In this document: positions 1-12,959 of the stretch, piece after piece
How the letters are laid out: each line of letters opens with the position of its first letter
Numbering within the stretch: position 1 is the stretch's first letter
Source of the DNA: Prostheceraeus crozeri
Lineage: Eukaryota > Platyhelminthes > Polycladida > Euryleptidae
Reading direction: 5' to 3'
Assembly (NCBI GenBank): GCA_907163375.1
Contig: CAJQUW010011559.1
Span: forward strand, 62,001-126,000
DNA: 64,000 nt
Position numbers and translations under genes: made by a program
Notes under the pieces: model-generated
What the model saw: the letters and a program-made list of their open reading frames with translations, nothing else
What the model was told of the DNA's origin: nothing
Databases searched by the model: none

Positions 1-150
1 GAAATTCAATTGGAGAAATCTGAAATTCATCTGGAAATATCTGAAATAGACATGGAAAAGGTGTATTGTATCGAACATCTAGGTGCTATGGGTCAATGAA
101 TGAAGTGAATAATGCATAGAAATTTATTGTTAACTTTCGAATGAGGAACA

Positions 151-210
151 ATTTCAACACAAAATATTTGCGGTCAGGACAATGCTCATTGTTGACCGCA
201 AATTGAAATG
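151..210. repeat. Short hairpin A
   Basis: ATTTGCGGTCAGGACAAT at 166-183 faces its complement at 188-203 across a four-base loop, with a two-base bulge. Pairing resumes further out (ATTTCAA against TTGAAAT) after a nine-base bulge on the left. It is the first of three consecutive hairpins. Its role is unknown; it could be a MITE remnant or a structured RNA. Confidence 0.6.
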
Positions 211-243
211 ATATCAATGTCTATAAAAAATCAAATGACTTGA

Positions 244-294
244 CCATGAACTCCTAGATATTGTCCTGTAGGTATAAATATCTAGGAGTCCATG
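244..294. repeat. Short hairpin B
   Basis: The 18-base arm CATGAACTCCTAGATATT (245-262) pairs with 277-294, with one mismatch, around a 14-base loop. It sits between hairpins A and C. No promoter or coding context is visible. Confidence 0.6.
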
Positions 295-346
295 ACTTGA
301 CTAAATGATTTATGATTTATGATATCACATAGATAGCCTACTCGAT

Positions 347-441
347 ACAATATCAATATACCAAGATATTATCGGTCATAAATAGCAGTCGCTAATGCGA
401 CCTTCATTTATGACCTCTAATATCATGGTATATTGATATAG
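347..441. repeat. Hairpin C, pre-miRNA-like fold
   Basis: Two arms of about 45 bases flank a loop of about five bases, with roughly 37 of 45 positions paired and most mismatches symmetrical. The arms carry ATATCAATATACC and its complement, then GGTCATAAAT and its complement. Length and shape resemble an animal microRNA precursor, but a small foldback transposon would look the same. No mature sequence was recognised. Confidence 0.55.
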
Positions 442-1672
442 TGTAAGTCCTAGTTCATGGGCATAACAAAATGTCATTGAATTGTCCGTGTGTCTAAGTT
501 ACAGAGTTGTCGTAAAAAGCGATTTTTCTTGAAACGCCCTTTCATAATATGTCTCCGCATTTTGAGCATATAACTTTGCTTAATAAGAATATTCATGCCT
601 GATTTCCATTACAATGAGCACAACATTACTTTTAATGAACTAAACCAGGAAACAGCTGCACTCTCAAACAGCTTACTAAATATAATGCAGATTTGCCAAT
701 TAGCGAAATTAGTCTCAAGGTTTGAATCATTTGATTCTAATTATGCTCATCAAAAGATTGATGGAAGAAGGGGCCAATGCCTGCAGCTTTCTTCGATAAA
801 ATTGAAATAAAAACATTATTTCTGTAAGTATGGCTGTGACGGTAGCTATTGATAATATAAAAGATACAGAAACTGCAACACATTTTAACAGTTTCTTTAA
901 CCTTGAATAAAAATTGCCGATATTTTCTTTTCCCTCCTTCCATCCACATGATTATCGCTGAAGAAACAAACTGTTAATATTGGAAGGATGTTCCGTCAAC
1001 AGCATCACATGCGTCAGAAAACTCGTTTATGTCATTTATAGCTGATGCTAAACTGTGACATGGCCAACGATTGCATCTAAATTTTGAAGTGGACAAAATA
1101 TTGAACTTTCGAAGCATTTGGGAATTCCCACTTGATAATAATCCATTCCCACCGTTACGACATCATATCATGTGGGAAATCCCTTTCCCACAGCAACTCT
1201 AGCAAGTTATCTCCTCCAAACGTTGATGACAAATGACTTTATCTGCAAATACATGTGGTATCAAAGTCAGAAATCTCCACAGCGGCCTAAGATATGAGAA
1301 GTTCAGTTATAAATTCCGCCATCTTTCCAAATGTGTTTGATCGACGTGTGCTAGTCAGACTTGATGATATGATTGACACGTGGGCGTGGCTAAGTGATGA
1401 ACCACAGACTTGATCACGTTAAAAAGTGTATTTACCGATACCCATTATATGTTGCTGAAAAAGTTCACTTTAGAGTTCGAGACGGGTAAAATTTCATACT
1501 TCGGTTTAATAAGTTTTTGTCTTAAGCTTCTTCCAATTTATTTTGTGTAATTATGTACTCATAGTACAATTTCTTTACATTCACAGATAACACTTCTATG
1601 ATGATTAAACATCATCCTCCTACACACATTTTCTAGAGATGCAATTGGTTGCCGATCCGGTTCGGTCAGGAA
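442..1672. other. No recognised gene
   Basis: AT-rich sequence with only short open frames on both strands. A pyrimidine-rich acceptor-like site on the minus strand near 843 opens two overlapping frames of about 35 codons, which is within chance. No repeat family or RNA gene was recognised. Confidence 0.5.
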
Positions 1673-1821
1673 CAATTCGGGCCGGCTACATTCCTATCTT
1701 CTATTATATTCATGACATGCTTATCCACTTAATATGCTTGCAATATTAGAAAGAAGAGAACAACAACATAGACAAAGCACTTAACAAATCAAGTAAAACA
1801 GGAAAGTAGCCGGCCGAATCT
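1673..1821. repeat. Small inverted-repeat element
   Basis: The arms at 1673-1694 and 1800-1821 are inverted copies centred on GTAGCCGGCC, about 20 of 22 positions matching, with roughly 105 bases between them. The GC-rich ends stand out from the AT-rich interior, which has no coding potential. It looks like a MITE-sized element, but no clear target duplication was found. Confidence 0.4.
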
Positions 1822-4283
1822 TAAGTGGTGTTGCACTTTTGACAACTGATGGCACCTGGTTCACACAGTGACTATCAGAACCAGATGATCTTCTCCATAG
1901 TTGTTTGTTTCAGCGAAGACAAATGTTCCTTATCTTTTGCATTCTAATTCTGGTCTTTTAAACTAATCAGTTAAACATCATTTAACTAGCTATAAAGATT
2001 TGAAAAGCTTAACTTGTTGGATTTCGAATCAATGTCTAGCATCTTGAAAAAGAGTAAATGCATTTACTGACATCTAAGACCAAGAAATTTGTTTTTTCTT
2101 ACATTGTCGTCACAATGGCCCAGCCAGCCGTCGTTCACCATAAAGTAAGAGCATTAACCGCATTATTGAATAATTGAACGTAATCCTTTACAAGTATACA
2201 CAAAACATGATCACTGTTAATCTTTTAAATTTGAAATATTTTGTTAGAAGCATTCAAAGTGAAAATTCAAATATTCAAGAGTAAATACGCTGTCTATAAA
2301 CCGCGAAGCGCTTAACGTGTTTACACTGCTAGTGACCACAAACTGGCTGATAAGTTGAACAAATATCTATACAAATAAAGGAAAAACACAAGTTCTAGGT
2401 AAAATGCATCTAATGAAAAAGTCAGACAACTTGAGACATAAAGATTTTTTTTGGTTTACGTTTATAGCATGTTTTTACACATGATAGCGAACTTACGAAA
2501 AGAATCACAAGTTATCTGAACCCATATTGGAGGAACTTGACAAAAAAACAAATCCATAGTAAGGTAATCCCTCTCGCTGAATTGTAGAGCTAGAAAGACC
2601 AAATGCAGGCCACAAAATGTCACGCTGCTGCTAAGGTGTAAAATACCAGTGGCACACACATTTGGCTACTCACACGAGGAATCGATGACAACATATTAGT
2701 ACGCATAAGTTTTTGAGACATTCAAAATCAGTTATAAATGACAAGAAAGTAAAATAGTATGAAAAAAATAATCAAAATTCATTTCGTTGCAAATTGGTAC
2801 GGAAGTCTTAAAATGCATTTAAAATGTATCTCTTGACAGTCGCCCCACTGTAATGTTTTGACAAACTCGCCCGAAACTAAAAGTCCAAATTAAAAACAAA
2901 ATACACCAAAAGAAAGCTCTAATGATGACGAGTCAGAATATCATGATAAAAAGATGCAAGAAGTAAAACATTGAGATTAGAAATATCCGCTCCATTTTGT
3001 ATCCGGTCCAATTACGAAAATTTCACAATTTTAAATTTTGAATTTAAAACGTCGAAGTCTACGTAAATAGAATCAACAAGGGAGTTATCCGTTTCTGTTA
3101 AATTGGCACGAGAACATTTTATTTTATAAATTCGAATAGTTTTAATATCAATAAGGAAACCATTCAAAGCGAAAATAGTGATAAATTCGACAAATCTGTC
3201 ATACTTTCAAATTTTTGAAATCTCACTGTGTCAAAAATACTACGCCGATGTTATTCAGAATTGGTGGAAAGCTGTGAAATACGTATAAGATAAGCTATTT
3301 AAATTTGGAGTTCGTATCTTCCTTCTTTCAGAAGATAGATAAAAATTTCGGCTGCCCCCTCCCACAGTGAGGCGAAGGTTAAGAAAACACTCATAATTAG
3401 ACAGAAAATCATCTGCATTCGATATTTCTAGATCCCGAGAGCAAGATCTATAATACGAAACCACACGTTTCCATTCTGGGTTCAATTGTCGGGGCTTCAC
3501 AAAGTTGCAGAATGTTCAGTTGTTTGTTGTCAATTCTTACTAATCGGAGCACGATGCCCATATTGCTGGCCAAGACGTACAGTACTCCTTAGTAACCGGA
3601 ATTTTAGTTGTTTAGATGCTTGAAAATGTGATATTAGCACGGTAGAGCTCGAGGTTCTTCCTTCCGGCAATGACATTATCACTTTTAATTGTTTCAAGAT
3701 GACTCAAGTGCCTCAAGCAAATTATGAAACAGACTGCGTAATATGCAATAACGCACATAAGAGCGAATATCAGTGAAAAGAAGAAAACCGATTGACATTT
3801 ATTATAAGTTATGTAGTCAAATAGCCTTTACGTCTTATGAATGTTGATTTACTAATTGGTGAATTCAATTTGCGGCAAACATTGATTCACTGATATGTAT
3901 GAAATTAATAAAAAGGAATGATTGACAAACTCTAAATGCCTGTTTGAAAACACTGATAATACCAGAGAAAAATGGCACTACAATTGTTTATTAGAAAAAA
4001 TCAGAGACCGACTGTATACTGTGAAAACAAAGAAAATCGAATGCATGTTTGATCCACCTTTTCAGAATACTAGTTTTCAACGTCTTTTCTAATTTTTATT
4101 CCATGTGCTATTAACTCAGCAATTGTAAAAAATGTTGAAAAAAAAATTTCTTGATCTTGGAAATAAATTGCTTTCTATATACCAATTGATACATTAGAAA
4201 TGCAACAGAAAGTAAAATCCAATGGCACTGTACATATGCAATGTAGGCAGCATTTTGAAATATATTGTACACAACATTTCAAT
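1822..4283. other. No recognised gene
   Basis: No supported gene, RNA or repeat. On the minus strand near 2107-2147 an ATG is followed by 13 codons and a GTAAGA donor-like site, and near 3255-3500 an 81-codon frame is open. Neither has a second good boundary, so both are left unannotated. Confidence 0.5.
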
Positions 4284-4366
4284 GGTGTGCATCAGAAATA
4301 CAGATAATCCTAAATAAGCGTTTGAGAATTTTGTTCTTTCCTTGGATTATCTGTAAATGTGATACA
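4284..4366. repeat. Imperfect hairpin with 22-base arms
   Basis: GCATCAGAAATACAGATAATCC pairs with GGATTATCTGTAAATGTGATAC at about 18 of 22 positions around a loop of about 35 bases. The base of the stem is weak and the loop-proximal twelve pairs (ACAGATAATCC side) are perfect. The size is like a microRNA precursor, but no other support exists. Confidence 0.4.
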
Positions 4367-7300
4367 TTTCGAAATTTTCCATTAAGTATTTAAGTCACAT
4401 ATCTCTGGTATCACTGCCTTAATAGTTCAAGGACGCGCGATGTTGAGACATCGCTAATATACATGATTTTTCAAAAGCTACATAGCTTAACCAATCGCTC
4501 ATTGCATGGCTAATAGGTATATTGTTCCGTTATTTTAACCTCTAGATCTGCGAAAAGCCATATTGGAAACCAGAAATTTCTCTTTGAAAATCGCTAAAAC
4601 AAAATTTCGGGAACAGTGAAAAGAAATAGAATATAATCTCAATCGGAAACTTATTCTCGGATCTAATAGTGTCTTCGTATGCTCACCAATTAAAAAGTGT
4701 TGATCGGGGAACAAAGATTCAGGAGACTGATTCTATAACTATGTTCCTAGCTCACGAGAGTACGCTTGCTTAGCAACTTTCGACTTGAACGTGCGCTAAT
4801 GGGAGAGCTGCTTCTACCGAAAAAGAAGCGGGTGATGAGATTGATGTGAGGTCACATCCCTTCTCACAGAGAATGGCTGCTACATGTACAACTCACTCAT
4901 GAGTCCAATTCTGGACTTTTCTGATACTATGCAAAGACGTTCAGATGTGTCTGTGAAGTACCAGTCTACAAAGTAGTGTTACACTCAGTTTTACTTTTAG
5001 TTTCAGAATCCATTATATTCATTACGTGCAAAATGATGCGTAAGGTGGAAGCACGGAGGAGAAGGCCAATATCACCACAAATTTGCTTATCAAATAACTC
5101 ATGTCAGTATTTTTAACGAAAAGCTCATATTTCGCACGAGCTTCGAACAAGTTCAAATACAGAACGGAAGTTTCTTGTCTGTCATAATCATAGACTAAAC
5201 CTGAAATCAGTCAATATAATCACTTTCCGTGTTACGCAAATATAAATACCACAACATCTGGGAATGAGAAGTGTCCTAAGTTCAATAAAGGGTTTGAATT
5301 CGTGCACCATAACTGGCAAAGAACAATCCAAATAAACGATGTTTATAAGGCTGTTTCATTAGACCATTATGCAAATCTTTGTCAAGAGATCATCTTTGCG
5401 TTGACCAGCAGAATTGCCTTTCTGTTCTTGCGATAATATAAACATACAAAGTCATTAGATGTCTAACAGAGATAAATACATTGTATTGAAAGAATCAAAT
5501 TTCATTCTGATTTGATTTATGATAAATTTCATCAACGGACTAATCATTCAATAAAGTTAAAAGTTGAAAATCAGTCAGATATCTTCTTTTGAAGCATCAA
5601 TGAGTAAAATGAAAATTAATTCAGTGCAAGGTAAATGAAAATCATGACTTTCATGCGAATTATTCCGTTTGAACAATATGTACGTAATGTAAAATGATTA
5701 TAAATTCAGTTTGACATTACGATAACTTCAAATCAAAGTGAGAAAGCTACATGTTAATCATCGGCCGGCCTCAGAATTAAGCAGTGTGATATGTGTCGAT
5801 GATATTTTCAGCAGTGAATAGAAAGCACTGCCATCTGTGTCTGCATCTAAGATCAGTGTGATTGATCGACTGAAACAATTCTGTATTTTTCTTCGGAAAT
5901 AAAATCATATAGCCAATGATAGTAATAACTTCAAGATATGCACGTAAATGTGTTCACAATAAACTTTCCTAAGATAAAATTGCAACATAATTTAGTGAAT
6001 CACGAAATCAAACCTAAGAAAATTGAATTAACTCACATGTATAAATATAGTTAAGTTCTAACCGCAAAGAGCATTGCGATTCTAGCCATAGAAAACAGAC
6101 ACTGCTTTATTATGAACATAGAAATAGATCGTTTACCTGAAGTTGACTAAAGTAGAAATTGACTGAAGGTCGCGGCACATCCGGGGAAGTAAGCTGAGGC
6201 ATGAATCGCTGATGAAAAACTTAGAATTGCACATGTGACTGATTCTAACTCAATGATGCAGCCGTTGCCAAGTCTATCTAAGTGAAAATGCGTGCGATTT
6301 TTGTGCCACTATTGTCTATTGCATGAAGCTTCCATTAAAGAGGTTTTATTGTTATCAATTTCTATGATTATGAAGGAGGAGACCGGTCATACACATTGAA
6401 AACAATGCTACGTCGTGGACATTCGTCATGGCAGCTGAAAATATCGTCAACAAGCAGCGATTGTCAGACCACAGCGAAAAGTCGGATTTCTATGATTCTA
6501 ACGATTTGCAGTTCAATTCTGCACAATGATCTCAATTGAAGCTAGAATTCATTCTGCTGTTAATTAAATTCTGTTAGTTTGTCTGCTCAGCAGATCCATG
6601 TGACCCCGGTTGATAAAATGAGCTATTAACTAAATCTGCTAAGTTAACAATCCGCGAACTTTGAGGCAAGAAGCTGAATAAAGTTCTCAATTTTCGTATC
6701 CATGGACTCAATTCGTGATGCTGTCCATGAAATTTCATTGATCATCAGCTTAGTTTCCTTTTCAATAAATTGTTTTAAAACTCTCATCTACAGAATTAGA
6801 TTCATCTGCGCGCGCTTCGGTTTCCCAGAAAGGAAGGTTTATATATCTAACCTTAATATCGAAATGACACATCACATAATTAGACAACTTGCTCCTTCTC
6901 GAATGGATAATTTGTGTATCGCTTGCTATTGGAAATGGCAAACAATAAGCTGTCAGCAGAGGACACCATAGCCAGTGGGAGAGGCGTGCGTGCTGTGATA
7001 TCACTTCGCACACACCAAAACACACACCGACGCCTGGCTTCGATTCAATGTATGCACTATACAGTGAGCAATGCCGAGAAGACGACGGTGGAATCATCGG
7101 ATGAACTAATTTTCGCACGCCTGCTACTTTTTTTTAATAATGATCGGAAGGGCCAACATTATGCAGAAAACTTGTGTACTTTCTTGTGCAAATCTGAATT
7201 CTTCAAATCTGAAGGAATTTTGGCAATCGAAGCACTTTGCTTGAACTCACATTAATCCGCAAGCGACGCACAACTTCTTTCCTATCTCTGTAAGGTATTA

Positions 7301-9080
7301 GGAATTCCTTTTTGCCCACCTGATAAGTTCCTCGATGTGCCGTCGATTTCGAATTAATCACACTTCTAGCAAACCGAAGCAGATAAACAAAATATTTAAT
7401 TCTGTGCTCTTCTCAGACAATTTTCACTATATTTACATTCAATATCTATTGAGTTTCATACTACATAAGTGTCAAAATCTCAAGTATCGAACAGTTAAAT
7501 AAACAATAATAATAATTTGCAAAATTTATTTTTTTTAAATTGATCAAATATCTTTTTCGACATCAGGAACATAATCTCCATAAAAACAGAATTTATTGAT
7601 ATGAAATTTTCACTGCATGCAAACATTTTTTGAATTTCCATTCTACATCTACTCTCTTATTCGAGCAAATAACTGACTGCTAACACCATATAAATGAAAA
7701 TCAAAAGTCATTTTACAAGTTTTAAGTTGCATTTGCAACACTATCTCTGATATTTTTAATTTCTTTGACTTTTTCGTTGATCATTTACAAATTTATTACA
7801 AGAGGTTGATATTATTAATTATACATAATAATTAATATTATACATATTTATTAAGAACTTTTCAATTTTCCATCAGTGAATTTCCATGTTTTCGAATTTC
7901 GCGCGCTACTGATGCTTTTTGTGAAGCGCAGTTCCTTTCCAGACGGCTACATATGCTGATTTTAAGCAACGTGGAGCAGATATAAATCATAGCTTTATGT
8001 CTATTTTCATAAACCACGAAACATTTTCCACACTGATTAAAACACTGATTGATTGTTTGAAGCAGGTCCCATACACATGTTAGATCAATCTTATCATAGC
8101 TCCTTGAGTTTCTAACAATGTATGTTGCTTCAATAAAAACGTTATACTATACGTTGCACATGCGTTGTCACACTTTGCAAACATCAATCCCAAGTATTTT
8201 GATCCTATTTTTTAATACTTTCGATAAAATGAACTTGATATTTGAGTTATTTGCAGCATGCATAGATTTGATAAATAAATATACACTTACTAGGTTAAGA
8301 TACTAAGGAATACTTTTTGAAACATGGTTCATGTTTACTTAGCTCAATCAATTATCTTGAAATCAACATGGCTCGTTGTTTGCAATAAACGCTGTGCTTT
8401 GCAAAATTTCATTTCTGTACATGGAAATTGTAATAGAGTACCCATATATATATAGTTACAAAATCCAATTCAAAATAGGATCTTGTCGATTTCTCAAACG
8501 GATATCAATCCATATCGTGTGCCCTATTGATTATTTTGTACAGCCCTTTGCGTTCAATTTTTTACCTTATTCAATTTCTTTATCACTTTTGGTTTTATAC
8601 ATAGAAATCGAACGATGAAACCTCTATGGTTTTATGTTATAATACTTCATACAAAATGCTTCACATTCAATTTTGTTTATCTATTTTTCGATGTATTCGG
8701 ATTTTCATTTAATACCTTGATTCTGTCAAGGACTATTATTTCAACAGATTATTGTCAAGGAGTTTTATCTGACCATAGTCTCTGATTATTTCATTTTCAT
8801 ATGCAGCATTCCACTTTCTGCAAATACATGTACATATTAAAGTTTGTCTCCTGTGTCAAACAAACCAGCAAACTTCACGTAATACTCTTCAGTGATCAAA
8901 CAGGAATAATTTGCCAATTTCTCATTTCTCCATTGACCTCAAACCTTAAATCAATTTTTATGCTTTTAGCAATTCTTGCGAAAAGTTCGATTCTAGTAAA
9001 TCTTACTTAAGTGTATAATGTTATGCAACTAAAGCTCAATATCAAATCATTGAAAATTGGCGCATTTATCGTTTACTTAC
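4367..9080. other. Long AT-rich stretch without recognised genes
   Basis: Nothing supportable as a gene. A clean acceptor-like site near 5816 (pyrimidines then TTTCAG) leads into a frame of only about 15 codons. Overlapping frames at 6702-7255 contain GCGCGCGC and share a 25-base word with position 14941 (see findings). The region 7500-9000 is especially AT-rich. Confidence 0.5.
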
Positions 9081-9131
9081 ATAGTTCACGCGTGAAGTTT
9101 GCTGATGTTCATTCATGCCACGAAAGCTCAG
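9081..9131 (-). CDS. Candidate short internal exon, product unknown
   Basis: On the minus strand, an acceptor ending GTGATTTCAG is followed by 51 bases (17 codons, one frame open, LSFRGMNEHQQTSRVNY) and then a perfect donor, GTAAGTAAA. The length is a multiple of three, so inclusion would keep frame. The peptide is not recognised and is too short to place. Splice-like pairs this close also arise by chance in AT-rich DNA, so this is a candidate only. Confidence 0.3.
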
Positions 9132-9940
9132 CTGAAATCACTGTCATACAATGATTTGAGATCTAATTGATGAATTCCAAAATATTTCTCTATCACAGGA
9201 TTTGTAATTACTATTTGAAAACTTTCATTAGTGGCACGTGTTGATATTTTGGTAATAATTATTTGCTCATGCTGTTTACAAGTTTAAAATTAAAGCCGAT
9301 CAAATTTGTTTATTCATCACACCCATACTTGAAATAGACAGATCAAACAATGAATGCATCGATAGAAGAGGCGATCAATATACGCAGCAAATAAGCGCAC
9401 TTGAATTGAGTGGAAATATTGTATTTCAAACTAATCTCTAGATGATTATTGTGGATTATCTTCCTGATACAAATATATATGCCGGAGATAAACAGGAAGT
9501 TAGAGAAACTCACCACTTTCATATTTGAGTATAACAATTCGAAAAGCAAATTTTAAGTGCAGGTTGGAGATCAACTATAATTCACCGAAGTATTTAGTGA
9601 GTACTGAATTTGCACCAAATGCAGAAAGGAGTAGTATGACAGGCAGCGAATTAAAGTGCTTTCACAGTTTATTCAATTTTCATCGGCATGATTTTATGAT
9701 TCACTAAATTTATAGTTCATTTCTTGATTCTGAATAGTAATGGGGACCCATTTGCATCTTTTAGATTTAATTATGATCATTAGCTTCGATTATGATGTTT
9801 GGCTCTTTCAGTGGCAGATACTCGTAGTTTGTGATATGATCACGCTTAAGAAAATGCTCTTATAAGTAAGCGTTAAAGTATTCGTAACCCATCGAATTGC
9901 CAATTTGTCAAACATTAGCTCTCCATGGTTGTCGTGATAC
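9132..9940. other. No recognised gene
   Basis: Short frames on both strands only. No repeat structure or RNA gene seen. Confidence 0.45.
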
Positions 9941-10016
9941 GGAGGATTTGTAAAATTCTTTTATTCCTTCTGTATTGTTATCATGATCAGTCAATTCCGT
10001 AGCAATTTCTTCAAAA
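9941..10016 (-). CDS. Candidate exon, product unknown
   Basis: On the minus strand the acceptor AAATTTTCGCAG precedes an open frame starting after one base and reading FEEIATELTDHDNNTEGIKE onward. It reaches a moderate GTATCA donor after 76 bases and would otherwise stop at 9908. The acidic, polar composition looks protein-like, but the donor is weak. Not recognised. Confidence 0.25.
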
Positions 10017-10762
10017 CTGCGAAAATTTGCTTATCTCACATGTGGTACTGGGTCTCAACTCGAGTTCATATAATAAAATCGAAACTGATACACATAGGGG
10101 TATTTACTATTGAGTTGCAACTCTACCTAATATAATTACTCTAAGCCCTAGTCAATGTTGATTTCAACTTCTGCACCAAATTTAAGAACAGGATCAACTA
10201 CACAATGAAATGGCACTTTTTTCCTCTTTGGTTTCTGAATAATCTTTTTCATTTTATTTTGAATGATTTCATTTTCCAAGTATTGAGCATCTGATCACGA
10301 AGTTAAGAGACGAATAAATAGGTGGATTCATAAATTGCCGATATGTGCAACTCAGGGAGAAGGATTGATATCTCTTTTCCCTTTAAGGACATGTTTTCCG
10401 GTGATGGACGACTTCTCGTTCCTATTTCATCAAATATCTTTTCTTTTAAGTCGTACTGTCAATCACGGAATCTACTAGATTTCAAATGATTAAACGTCTA
10501 AGAGCTATCGAAACTCATCTACGAAACGTCACTTCATGTTATTTCATACTGTGATGTACTGGGTTGAAATTTCAACAAACATAGGGTAATTAGAAATGAG
10601 AGCTGAGGGAAGATCTATCGAAATCAACCTCAAAATTCCGAGATTTTTGAAACAAAAGAATTAAACTATTTCAAAGTCTCAAAATTTGCCACTGTTTATT
10701 GGTGTATACAGATGCAAGAATCAAATAGCGGCTACGGCGTGTTGTGACAGACGCATAAGTTT
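10017..10762. other. No recognised gene
   Basis: AT-rich sequence; no gene, RNA or repeat family could be supported. Confidence 0.45.
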
Positions 10763-10928
10763 TCAACGGAGTCAAATAAAAAAACCCCAATCTGCCAAGT
10801 TATAATATATTCGCGACGTGTCGCAGACCTGCTGCTTCCTCAGGCGGTAGTATTAAATGACAATCATTCAATCATTTTGATTGTCATTTAATTTGGCAGA
10901 TTGGCTTTTTTTTATTTGACTCCGTTGA
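10763..10928. mobile_element. Foldback element with a decayed hammerhead-like motif
   Basis: Inverted arms at 10763-10799 and 10891-10928 (TCAACGGAGTCAAATAAA start, about 34 of 37 matching) enclose a nested hairpin (10854-10890). They also enclose, on the minus strand over 10812-10846, a hammerhead-like series: CGC, CUGAGGA, an extra A, stem II GCAG/CUGC, GACAC, GUC, GCG. The normal GAAA box reads GACA, so this copy should not cleave. Such motifs are known from Penelope-like retroelement ends and from small hammerhead retroelements; the family assignment here is inference. Confidence 0.5.
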
Positions 10929-11850
10929 TGCTAGAATCAGTTACCGAGACAGAATGATGGGTCCCAGAATGTGGTTGGTCAAGAAAACGCTGAAACTTTG
11001 AAAACTAAAGACGCAGACCTGACCCCTGACTTTTAGAACAACAAAATGGCACTTTTATCATGGGATGCTGAAATAAACGGAGAATCATTCGAATGCATCT
11101 ACAGAAGAAATGAAGACTGTTCACCAGCTATAGTCTCTGGCTCAACCCAAGTCTGTATAATTCGATAGATTTGGTTCCACAAATGCGCCAGCAAGTTCAG
11201 TTTCCCGCTCCGGTTTCGCGTATCAATTAGAATTCAAGATCACTTAATTAAAAGTGGCCCAGCACTTCCAACGGTCCGGAAGGTGTCGGGATCCTGTTGG
11301 TGCGCATGAGGAGATATCGCCGCTCCATTATAGATTGCAAATTCTAATTTGGTGAGAATAGCGAGTGTACGAAGACTACACCAATCAAGCGGTAGATTAT
11401 GAACCAACCTTGAGCGTCTTGCCTACAGGGTTTTAAACAGAATCACATAATCCAAATAATGTATATTCGAGAGGAACTTGACGCTGTGAATATCGGAAAG
11501 TAGAGGGAGTGATTCGGCTTTCGCGCGATTATGAATCGCCGGATTCAGTGCACGATTACGTGAAAACTGTGCGATTATGAGTATTTAAAGATTTTCTCAA
11601 ATTCAGCGATAAGAAATTTTCGGTTGGTCTAGCTTGCATTATTATTTATTTCTAGACTATTAGTTCACTATAAATTTGACAATTTTCATTAAAATTAAGA
11701 CTATAAGGCAAGGCACTAAGAAACATCTAAGTTATTGCTATCCTATGAATTCATGGCCACTTCTTCAGCCATTAGAGAGCGTGAATGTGATTGTCATAAA
11801 CTCACACCTCAGCCCAAGGGAGGTGAAATCGATGCGGCTGTCTATGCTTC
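10929..11850. other. No recognised gene
   Basis: Mixed-composition sequence without a supportable gene or repeat. Confidence 0.45.
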
Positions 11851-12380
11851 ATGTGTGTCAAGCGCATCCGCTTACATGTGTGTCCTTTATTGTTAAGGTA
11901 TGCTGGGTCGAAAAGAATAGTTGATGGAGAGAACCAGACACTGGGCAAACACGCTCGAGTCGACGAAGTACGAGCACCCGACCATAGGTCTGTCTACGTG
12001 GGTCAATTCAGTGCTTCAATAGCTTCAATTCAGTGCAATTATCTCAAACACTACAGCCCGTATAGCGCTATGTTATGGACCCCCGGGAAGGTCCGCCCGG
12101 CACGCAATCAGATCCGTCAAATCTTTGTGCTTAAAGACCTTCATGCATTCATGCATTTGTCGAGGATCACAAGTCAAAGGACCATTAGGGGTAAGGTCCA
12201 GCCCCGTTTCAGAAGCGCTGATTGAAAAATGGATTAGTGGGAAGGTCCTCCACACTGATCTCGTCAAGTTTGGCTCTAAAATGTAGTCCTAGGATAGTCA
12301 AAAGTTTGACGCGCCTTGAACTTTTAATGTCTGCCGGTGGGAACGCACCACCTGTCCTCTTAAGGACAAACCTTAAGTCT
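11851..12380. other. GC-richer island with overlapping open frames
   Basis: Composition rises to roughly half G+C between about 11940 and 12350, against about one third around it. A 124-codon frame on the plus strand (11851-12225, GTG or internal start) and a 64-codon frame on the minus strand (12073-12267) overlap. Neither protein is recognised. The minus peptide contains ETGLDLTPNGPLTCDPRQMH and looks somewhat protein-like. Short palindromes (CCCCCGGG, GTCCTCTTAAGGAC) occur. It could be an old transposon piece, an exon or a regulatory island. Confidence 0.3.
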
Positions 12381-12758
12381 TATTAACTATAAGGTTATTA
12401 AAATTATGAAACATTTAGACGTCGTTATGGGAATGTCCCAGCTTCAACTCAATGAGTGAATCTCAATACAATGGGAAGAGCAGTACAATAGACTTAATTT
12501 TTCCTTATCAAGCAAAAATCACTGAGAAGTCACTCCGCAAAGAATCGACAGATTCCTGGTCCTTACAGAATTCCGTCACACCATAAATCAAACAGAAACA
12601 TTTAACTTCACCCGCCATTTGTATAGGAGAGCGGAATGAGACTGTTTGAGCAGCAGAAAAGAAGAACATTAACAAATAAAACAAAATAAGTTGAAGAAGA
12701 ATTTTTGCTTCGGCAGTGGAAGTGCCTAAATCCCGACAATGGTATTTTTTACTTTAAT

Positions 12759-12959
12759 TTATTCGTCCAATAGGCATACACAAGCTAAGGAGAGCTCCTC
12801 CTTCTTTTCAATGAATTTTTGAAGAGATATAAGAATCAAATTGATAGTGATAAGCTGCTCTATCAGCTGATTGACCCTGTACATTCTCACCGAATCTAAC
12901 AAACTACGTTGAACTGCGAATTGGAGCTGATTGACAGCTTTTAATTCTTCATATTTCAA
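12759..12959 (-). CDS. Candidate helical coding segment, product unknown
   Basis: A 66-codon minus-strand frame has coding-like residue choice and a repeating hydrophobic spacing typical of an amphipathic helix or coiled coil (for example VNQLIEQLITINLILISLQK). It ends in a stop directly overlapped by AATAAA, so it could be the end of a gene with the poly(A) signal at the stop. There is no ATG at the upstream edge and no clear acceptor, so it would have to be an exon. Not recognised. Confidence 0.25.
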   Translation of the reverse strand: MKYEELKAVNQLQFAVQRSLLDSVRMYRVNQLIEQLITINLILISLQKFIEKKEELSLACVCLLDE

